Part shown: in pieces, positions 58,806-64,000 of the stretch
Numbering within the stretch: position 1 is the stretch's first letter
Layout: the number at the start of each line of letters is the position of its first letter
Assembly (NCBI RefSeq): GCF_014171575.1
Contig: NZ_CP050453.1
Span: 1,054,001-1,118,000 of the forward strand
Direction of reading: 5' to 3'
Source: Microbacterium sp. Se63.02b
Lineage (GTDB): Bacteria > Actinomycetota > Actinomycetes > Actinomycetales > Microbacteriaceae
DNA: 64,000 nt
Translations under genes and position numbers: made by a program
Notes under the pieces: generated by a model
Databases searched by the model: none
What the model was told of the DNA's origin: nothing
Seen by the model: the letters and a program-made list of their open reading frames with translations, nothing else

Positions 58806-58888
58806 CCCCTGCTCCCCACCCACCCTGCCCCCGCCCCGCCCCTCCGCCCCCCCCCCCGGCCCCCGCCCCTTCGCCCCCGCCCCTCCCG
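58806..58888. other. Pyrimidine (C)-rich tract between genes
   Basis: About 80 bases of mostly C on the plus strand, including a run of eleven or twelve C. It directly adjoins the inverted repeat at 58890-58971, and a purine (G)-rich tract follows at 58976-59020. A similar C-rich tract adjoins the inverted repeat at 63307. Confidence 0.7.
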
Positions 58889-58889
58889 G

Positions 58890-58971
58890 CGAGTGCACGG
58901 CTTGCCGCCCGCCGAGCGCACGGCCTCGTGGCGTCGACATCCCGTGCTCTCGACGACAAGCCGTGCGCTCG
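58890..58971. repeat. Intergenic inverted repeat built from CGAGNGCACGG words
   Basis: Left arm CGAGTGCACGGCTTG and right arm CAAGCCGTGCGCTCG match at 14 of 15 positions. Two further related words lie between: CGAGCGCACGGCCTCG (58913-58928) in the left orientation and CCCGTGCTCTCG (58941-58952) in the right one. It lies between convergent genes. Function unknown. Confidence 0.65.
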
Positions 58972-59021
58972 ACGGAGCAGGGGGCAGGGGAGCAGGGAGC
59001 AGGGGCAGGGGAGGGAGGGGG

Positions 59022-60223
59022 TCAGGCGGCGGGGACCCGGTCGGCGAGGATGGCGCGGCGCTGATCGCCGATGCGAGCGAGGATCAGCGTGGCCTCCTGG
59101 TCACCGCGCAGCGTGAGCTTCTTGCGGAAGGCGGCAGGGTCGACGTCGACGCCGCGCTTCTTGATCTCGAGACGCCCGATGCCGTGCGCCGTGAGTGCGG
59201 CGCTGATCGCCTTCGGGTTCGCCGGCAGGGTCTCGCGCACGCGGAACGACTGCACGAACGGACTCGTCAGCGCCGCGTCCGAGGTCAGGTACGCGATGTG
59301 CTCGTCGAGCATCCCGGCGTCGAGGCTCCGGGCCACCTCGCCGATGAGGCGGGCGCGGATCACGGCGCCGTCCGGCTCGTGCAGGAACGCGCCGAGCTCG
59401 CGCACGGGTTCGTCGGGGGCGTCCGCGGGAGCGGTGAGCTCGTGCGACCGGTCGTCGCGGATCACGAGAGCCGCCCGACGGACGCCCTCCCGTGCGAGGG
59501 CGCCGCTCCACACCACGAGCTCGACGACGCTGCCGTCGGCGCTCACCCACTGCGCTTCGGCGTCGAGGGGCAGGGCCTCGCGGTCGTGAGCCGGACCGAG
59601 CTTGATGCCGGTCGGTACACGTGAGGCGACGTCGAACGCCCAGTCCAGGGAAGGGGTAATCGTCGGCGGACACTCGTCGGGTCTCGCTGTGTCCCGCGGT
59701 CCGCCGAGCCGGATCCATCCAGACCGCACCGGAGCCGGTGAGGGGCGTCGCCTCGAACGCGTCCTCCGCCGTGCTGTGCCGCACGACCGCGCTGTCGCCG
59801 AACGGCGCGAGGTTGTAGGCGGCGATGGCGGCCGTGACCTCGTCGGCGTCGACCGCGAGCACATCCAGACCCGCACCGGTGAATGCGAGGGCATCGCCGC
59901 CGATCCCGCAGCCGCGAGGTCGGCGACGGCTGTGAGGCCCGCGCCGCGGATCCGCTGGGCGTGCCGTGCGGCGACGCCGAGCCGTGTCGCCTGCTCGAGC
60001 CCCGCTCGGGTGAACAGCATGCGCGCGGCGAACGGTCCGAACTTGGCGGTCGCCTTGGCTCGCAATCGGGCTTGTCCCACGACCGCCGAGACGAGCTCGG
60101 GGAGTGGCCGGCGGCGCGGAGCCGAGAGACCGCACGGGCCACGTCGGCCGTGGACTCGATAGGGCCCACCGTGTCGAGCAGTTCGAGACCGGCGGGGGTC
60201 AGCAGGGCGCGCAGCTCGGACAT
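59022..60223 (-). CDS. Class I SAM-dependent methyltransferase with THUMP-like C-terminal domain (frame broken three times)
   Basis: ATG 60223 follows GAGGG. The frame changes at plus-strand GGGG 60099-60102, near 59905 (inside the SAM-binding motif, which should read close to ADLAAGIGGDALAF) and at CCCC-rich 59645-59660. Repair needs one, one and two bases and gives 401 aa. The SAM domain has LDVLAVDADEV and VWMDPARR; the C-terminal part has IGRLEIKKRGVDVDPAAFRK, typical of THUMP-like domains in actinobacterial RNA methyltransferases. The substrate is unknown. Confidence 0.82.
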
Positions 60224-60276
60224 CTCCACGCCCTCAGCCTAATTCCCGTCCGAGCGGGTCGGTGGCGGCGAACCTG

Positions 60277-60303
60277 TTGGCACTCGCATTGCATGAGTGC
60301 CAG
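60277..60303 (+). promoter_or_regulatory. Upstream CIRCE-like operator
   Basis: TTGGCACTC-N9-GAGTGCCAG, the HrcA operator arrangement with 9+9 arms and a 9-base spacer; it differs from the consensus TTAGCACTC only at single positions. Lies just upstream of and overlapping the groES promoter. Confidence 0.75.
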
Positions 60304-60318
60304 CCGACCGCCTACACT
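60289..60318 (+). promoter_or_regulatory. Probable groES promoter
   Basis: TTGCAT (60289-60294), 18-base spacer, TACACT (60313-60318). It lies between and overlapping the two CIRCE elements, so HrcA would block it. Confidence 0.55.
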
Positions 60319-60322
60319 GGCA

Positions 60323-60349
60323 TTAGCACTCTCGGGTTGAGAGTGCGAA
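60323..60349 (+). promoter_or_regulatory. CIRCE operator (HrcA)
   Basis: TTAGCACTC-N9-GAGTGCGAA, one mismatch to the perfect CIRCE inverted repeat, 40 nt before the groES start. Marks heat-shock control by HrcA. Confidence 0.88.
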
Positions 60350-60389
60350 CAAGTCTTTCGTGTCAGCGTCAAGAAAGAAGAGGTAGACC

Positions 60390-60686
60390 GTGTCGGTTTC
60401 CATCAAGCCGCTCGAGGACCGCATCGTCATCAAGCAGGTCGAGGCCGAGCAGACCACCGCGAGTGGCCTGGTCATCCCCGACACCGCCAAGGAGAAGCCC
60501 CAGGAGGGCGAGGTCGTGGCGGTCGGCCCCGGCCGCATCGACGACAACGGCAACCGTGTTCCGATCGACGTCGCCGTGGGCGACCGCGTGCTCTACAGCA
60601 AGTACGGCGGAACCGAGGTCAAGTTCGGTGCAGACGAGTTCCTCGTCCTGTCCGCTCGCGACGTCCTGGCTGTCGTCGTCCGCTGA
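60390..60686 (+). CDS. groES: Co-chaperonin GroES
   Basis: 98 aa from GTG 60390. [20 protein letters not shown], the mobile-loop [19 protein letters not shown] and [19 protein letters not shown] are standard. It caps GroEL. No groEL follows; a strong hairpin ends the transcript, as is common in actinobacteria where groEL copies are elsewhere. Confidence 0.97.
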   Translation: MSVSIKPLEDRIVIKQVEAEQTTASGLVIPDTAKEKPQEGEVVAVGPGRIDDNGNRVPIDVAVGDRVLYSKYGGTEVKFGADEFLVLSARDVLAVVVR

Positions 60687-60737
60687 TCAGCTGAACCCGG
60701 TTCCGCGCCTCTCAGAGGCGTCGGAACATGGTCCTCG

Positions 60738-60773
60738 AAGGGGGCCCGGATGCTCAGGCATCCGGGCCCCCTT
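60738..60773 (+). terminator. groES terminator
   Basis: AAGGGGGCCCGGATGC-TCAG-GCATCCGGGCCCCCTT, a perfect 16-bp stem with a 4-base loop, 51 nt after the groES stop. Confidence 0.85.
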
Positions 60774-60869
60774 CTGCGTTCGGTCAGAAGACGTCCGTTT
60801 CCTGCCAAACTGCGGCGCGACGTCGTCTCGGCGCCTTCGGCGTCGGGCACGTGGGCATAGTGTTGTGCG

Positions 60870-61802
60870 GTGACCCCCGAGACGACCCGCGCCACCCAGA
60901 CCGCGGGAGTCGCCTACGCCGGAGCCGCCTACCTCCTGTGGGGAGTGCTCCCGCTCTACTTCGTACTGCTCCTCCCGACCGGTCCGTGGGAAGTCGTCGC
61001 CTGGCGGGTGCTGCTGTCGTTCGTCTTCTGCATCCTCCTGCTCACGCTCACGCGAGGATGGGCGGCGTTCGGCATCATCCTGCGGCAGCCGAAGCTGCTG
61101 GGCTGGACCGCCCTGGCGGGTCTCCTGATCTACGTCAACTGGCAGGTGTTCCTGATCGGGACGCTCAGCGGCAACGTGATCGAGACGAGTCTCGGCTACT
61201 TCATCAACCCGATCACCACCGTGCTCCTCGGCGTGTTCGTGCTCAAGGAGCGCATCCGCAGGCTGCAATGGGCGGCGATCGCGATCGCCGCGATCGCCGT
61301 CGTCGTGATCGTCGTCGCCTACGGGGAGTTCCCGTGGATCGCGCTCTCGCTCACCGCGTCGTTCGGGGTCTACGGACTCATCAAGAAGAAGATCGGCCCG
61401 GCAGTCGACGCGGTCAGCGGCCTGACGCTGGAGTCGTTCTGGCTGATCCCCATCGCCGTGGTGCAGTTGATCGTCGTGGCGCAGACACCCCCGGGCATCA
61501 CGATGGGCGCGAACGGCGGGGTGCACGCCCTGCTCCTGGCATTCGCCGGGGTCGCCACCGCAGTCCCGCTGCTGCTGTTCGCCGCGGGGGCCCGGCGCAT
61601 CGATCTCACGGTGATCGGGATGATCCAGTTCATCACCCCGGTGCTGCAGTTCCTCATCGGCGTGGTCATCCTGCACGAGCCCATGCCCGTCGAGCGCTGG
61701 GCCGGGTTCATCATCGTCTGGATCGCCATCGGCGTCTTCGTGGCTGATCTGCTGCTCGCGGGTCGCCGTGCCCGCATGATGGCGCGTCCCGCACCCGTGT
61801 GA
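60870..61802 (+). CDS. rarD: EamA-family transporter RarD
   Basis: 310 aa from GTG 60870, ten hydrophobic helices. GVAYAGAAYLLWGVLPLYF, VIETSLGYFINPITTVLLG and MIQFITPVLQFLIGVVILHE match RarD. Substrate not established for the family. Confidence 0.9.
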   Translation: MTPETTRATQTAGVAYAGAAYLLWGVLPLYFVLLLPTGPWEVVAWRVLLSFVFCILLLTLTRGWAAFGIILRQPKLLGWTALAGLLIYVNWQVFLIGTLSGNVIETSLGYFINPITTVLLGVFVLKERIRRLQWAAIAIAAIAVVVIVVAYGEFPWIALSLTASFGVYGLIKKKIGPAVDAVSGLTLESFWLIPIAVVQLIVVAQTPPGITMGANGGVHALLLAFAGVATAVPLLLFAAGARRIDLTVIGMIQFITPVLQFLIGVVILHEPMPVERWAGFIIVWIAIGVFVADLLLAGRRARMMARPAPV

Positions 61803-61946
61803 GCCGCCGGTTCGTGCACCGGGGAACCCAGTGCCGGATCGTTAACGCACCGAGATACTTGCACCTCCTGCGCGCGGGCCTCACGGCCTAGTGTTAGAGC
61901 ACCCGACCGTGGTCACAATCCACGTTCAGTTACGCAAGGGAGCATC

Positions 61947-63200
61947 ATGAACTCACTGAAGGGCTCGCGCAGCGCGAAGGTCTTCGCAGGGATCGCCTTG
62001 ATCAGCGCATCCGCCATCGTCATCGCCGGCTGCAGCAGCACGCCGAACGCCGAGCCCAGCGAGGGTGGTGAGAAGCCGGCCGTCGATCTGACGCTCAAGC
62101 TCGGCTCGCTGCTCCCCGCGACCGGCTCGCTCGCGTTCCTCGGCGCTCCGATGGAAGCCGGTGTGCAGCTGGCTGTCAACGAGATCAACGAGGCGGACGC
62201 CGGTGTGACCATCGACCTCACCACGGCCGACGAGGGCGACCTCGACAACAAGGCGTACGAGACCTCCATCACGAACCTGCAGAACGCCGGCATCACCGCC
62301 ATGGTCGGCGCCGCATCCTCGAGCGTGACCAAGCTCATCCTCGACGGCAACGCCGGTGCGGGCATCCTCACCGTCTCCCCGTCGAACACGTCGCCGGACT
62401 TCACGGGAATCAACCCGCTGTACTTCCGCACGGCGCCGAGCGACAACCTCCAGGGCGAGGTGCTGGGCAACCAGATCGCCGAGGACGGGCACAAGACCCT
62501 CGGCATCATCTACCAGAACGACCCCTACGGCACGGGCCTGTTCGAGGCCATCAAGGCCACGTTCGAGGGCACGGGCGGCGAAGTCGTCGCCGAGTCGTCC
62601 TACAACCAGGGCGATGGCCAGTTCAACGCCCAGGTGGCGGAGATCGCCGCGGCCAAGCCCGACGCGGTCGCGGTCGTCTCGTACGACCAGTTCGCGACCA
62701 TCGCACCGCTTCTCGGCAACGCGGGCATCGACACCGGTGCGCTGTACCTGGTCGACGGCAACCTGAAGGACTGGGGCACCGACATCCCGGTCAGCCTCGA
62801 GGGATCGAAGGGAACCCGCGCCGGCGCCGAGCTGCCGCAGGACTTCCTCGACCAGCTGAACGAGGTCTGGACCGCCGATGGCAACGACCCGATCGACGCG
62901 GTCACCTACTCGGCAGAGGCATACGACGCCGTGATCCTGATGGCGCTGTCGTCGCTGGCGGCGGGCTCCGTCGAGGGTGCCGATATGGCTGAGCAGATGC
63001 GCACCGTGTCGGGTGGCGACGGTGAGGGCGAGAAGTGCACCACGTTCGCCGAGTGCGCCGACATCATCAACGGCGGCGGAACGGCCGACTACGACGGCCT
63101 CTCCGGTGAGATCACGTTCGACGAGAACAACGACCCGAAGGGCGCCGCGATCGGCGTCTACGAGTTCGGCGCGGACAACACCACCACGCGCATCAAGTAA
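61947..63200 (+). CDS. Branched-chain amino-acid-type ABC transporter substrate-binding lipoprotein
   Basis: 417 aa; ATG 61947 follows AAGGGAG. A lipobox (VIAGC) places the lipid-modified Cys at position 29. The periplasmic-binding fold type I is visible in LGSLLPATGSLAFLGAPMEAG and GIIYQNDPYGTGLFEAIKAT. It is the LivJ/LivK family; the ligand may be leucine-type amino acids or another small molecule. The permease genes are not between it and livF here. Confidence 0.9.
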   Translation: MNSLKGSRSAKVFAGIALISASAIVIAGCSSTPNAEPSEGGEKPAVDLTLKLGSLLPATGSLAFLGAPMEAGVQLAVNEINEADAGVTIDLTTADEGDLDNKAYETSITNLQNAGITAMVGAASSSVTKLILDGNAGAGILTVSPSNTSPDFTGINPLYFRTAPSDNLQGEVLGNQIAEDGHKTLGIIYQNDPYGTGLFEAIKATFEGTGGEVVAESSYNQGDGQFNAQVAEIAAAKPDAVAVVSYDQFATIAPLLGNAGIDTGALYLVDGNLKDWGTDIPVSLEGSKGTRAGAELPQDFLDQLNEVWTADGNDPIDAVTYSAEAYDAVILMALSSLAAGSVEGADMAEQMRTVSGGDGEGEKCTTFAECADIINGGGTADYDGLSGEITFDENNDPKGAAIGVYEFGADNTTTRIK

Positions 63201-63211
63201 GGCGCTGACGG

Positions 63212-63237
63212 GGCCCCGGATGCTCGCATCCGGGGCC
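63212..63237 (+). terminator. Terminator of the substrate-binding protein gene
   Basis: GGCCCCGGATGC-TC-GCATCCGGGGCC followed by TTC, 11 nt after the stop. The loop pairs nearly fully, and the inner CCGGATGC word is also in the groES terminator. Confidence 0.75.
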
Positions 63238-63306
63238 TTCGTCGTGCCCCGCCCGCTCGTCCCGCCCGTCCGCCCGCCCCGCCCGTCCGCCCGTCCCTGC
63301 CCGGTC

Positions 63307-63384
63307 CACATGTCGGGAGTTCGCGCGGATGTCGGACGAAACGCCGGCCGACCGCCCGACGGGTGCATGAACTCCCGACATGTG
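63307..63384. repeat. Intergenic inverted repeat, 16-bp perfect arms
   Basis: CACATGTCGGGAGTTC (63307-63322) and its exact reverse complement (63369-63384) enclose 46 bases that hold a related word (GGATGTCGGACGA). A C-rich tract (63245-63305) adjoins it on the left. The design matches the element at 58806-58971 though the word differs. Confidence 0.65.
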
Positions 63385-63443
63385 ACCCGCGTCGGACCTC
63401 GTGTCGGAGCCGCGGCGCGGGCGCCAGGCCCGGACACACGGGA

Positions 63444-63472
63444 AGGGGGGATGCCGCGTGGCATCCCCCTTC
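63444..63472 (-). terminator. Terminator of livF
   Basis: A 12-13-bp stem (AGGGGGGATGCC against GGCATCCCCCTT, with one bulged G) and GCGT loop, 14 nt beyond the livF stop on the minus strand. Confidence 0.65.
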
Positions 63473-63485
63473 TCGTGCGAAGTGC

Positions 63486-64000
63486 TCAGGCGGCGTCTGT
63501 CCCGAGCGTCCCCAGGTAGAGGCCGATGACCTTGGGGTCGTTCAGCAGCTCGCGGCCGGTGCCCTCGTAGGCATCCTTGCCCTGGTCGAGGACATAGCCG
63601 CGGTCGCAGATCTGCAGGCAGCGACGCGCATTCTGCTCGACCATGATCGTCGTCACACCCGCCTTGTTGATGTCGGAGACGCGGATGAATGCATCGTCCT
63701 GTCGCACGGGGGAGAGGCCGGCGGACGGTTCGTCGAGCAGCAGCACCGACGGATCCATCATGAGTGCCCGCGACATCGCGACCATCTGCCGTTCTCCTCC
63801 GGAGAGCGAACCTGCGCGCTGCTTGAGGCGCTTGCCGAGTTCGCCGAAGATGCTGCTCACGAACTCCAGCCGCTCCGCGAAGATCTTCGGGTTCTGGTAG
63901 AGCCCCATCTCGAGGTTCTCCTGGATGGTGAGCGAGGGGAACACGTTGTTCGTCTGCGGAACGAAGGCCACGCCGCGGCGGACGAGCTTGTCGGCCTTGA
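63486..64000 (-). CDS. Branched-chain amino-acid ABC transporter ATP-binding protein (LivF type), C-terminal part
   Basis: 171 codons to the window edge; the Walker A and start lie outside. The signature LSGGERQMVAMSRALMMDPS, Walker B VLLLDEPSAGLSP and VPQTNNVFPSLTIQENL Q-loop are present. LivF-type ATPases energise uptake with LivG. It converges with the binding-protein gene, so the permease and LivG genes are probably beyond 64000. Confidence 0.92.
   Translation of the reverse strand, partial: KADKLVRRGVAFVPQTNNVFPSLTIQENLEMGLYQNPKIFAERLEFVSSIFGELGKRLKQRAGSLSGGERQMVAMSRALMMDPSVLLLDEPSAGLSPVRQDDAFIRVSDINKAGVTTIMVEQNARRCLQICDRGYVLDQGKDAYEGTGRELLNDPKVIGLYLGTLGTDAA

Overview
This is a 64-kb stretch of a GC-rich actinobacterial chromosome. 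Three things point to Microbacteriaceae, most likely Microbacterium or a close relative: the flagellar gene order, a Gram-positive flagellum with no P- or L-ring genes, and a CsrA/FliW pair. This is inferred from gene content; there is no rRNA gene to confirm it.

Layout. (1) 1-16041 is a cell-surface and polysaccharide region: a partial glycosyltransferase, a nucleotide-sugar dehydrogenase, a DUF4012 membrane protein, an NTP_transf_5 protein, signal peptidase I, membrane proteins, three related twin-arginine secreted proteins around an AraC-type regulator, an HPr-kinase-like/PqqD protein, a BY-kinase (Wzc type), its LMW tyrosine phosphatase, VanZ, and Ppx/GppA. (2) 16071-20980 is housekeeping: coaA, glmS, acpS, alr, tsaE. 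(3) 20977-25044 is a response regulator, a histidine kinase, a membrane protein with a degenerate GGDEF domain and a small membrane protein. (4) 25143-53682 is a nearly complete flagellar island: csrA-flhA-flhB-fliR-fliQ-fliP-fliO-fliN-fliM, motB-motA-flbD, an embedded acyl-CoA synthetase and membrane protein, flgE-flgD-fliK-fliJ-fliI-fliH-fliG-fliF-fliE-flgC-flgB, a small peptide locus, fliT-fliS-fliD-fliC, fliA, then flgN-flgK-flgL-fliW on the plus strand. (5) 53743-55908 resumes the t6A operon as tsaB-rimI-tsaD, so the island sits between tsaE and tsaB. (6) The right end has three membrane proteins (two are tandem paralogues), a methyltransferase, groES under tandem CIRCE operators, rarD, a branched-chain amino-acid binding protein and a partial livF.

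Regulation can be read in several places. Five sigma-28 promoters share TAAC-N15-(G/C)CCGA(T/C)AG, upstream of flgB, flbD, fliM, fliC and flgN. The fliC leader carries an ACGGAT hairpin loop plus a GGA in its Shine-Dalgarno (SD), the two-site CsrA design. With csrA and fliW at opposite ends of the island, this predicts a FliW-CsrA-flagellin loop. Two of the secreted-protein genes share a leader with two competing helices, one of which sequesters the SD.

Caution: about 30 single-base or two-base frame breaks interrupt some 21 conserved genes. Most fall at short C or G runs and most are repaired by adding one C or G. They look like sequence-level indel errors rather than decay, so these loci are listed as one CDS each with the break position stated.
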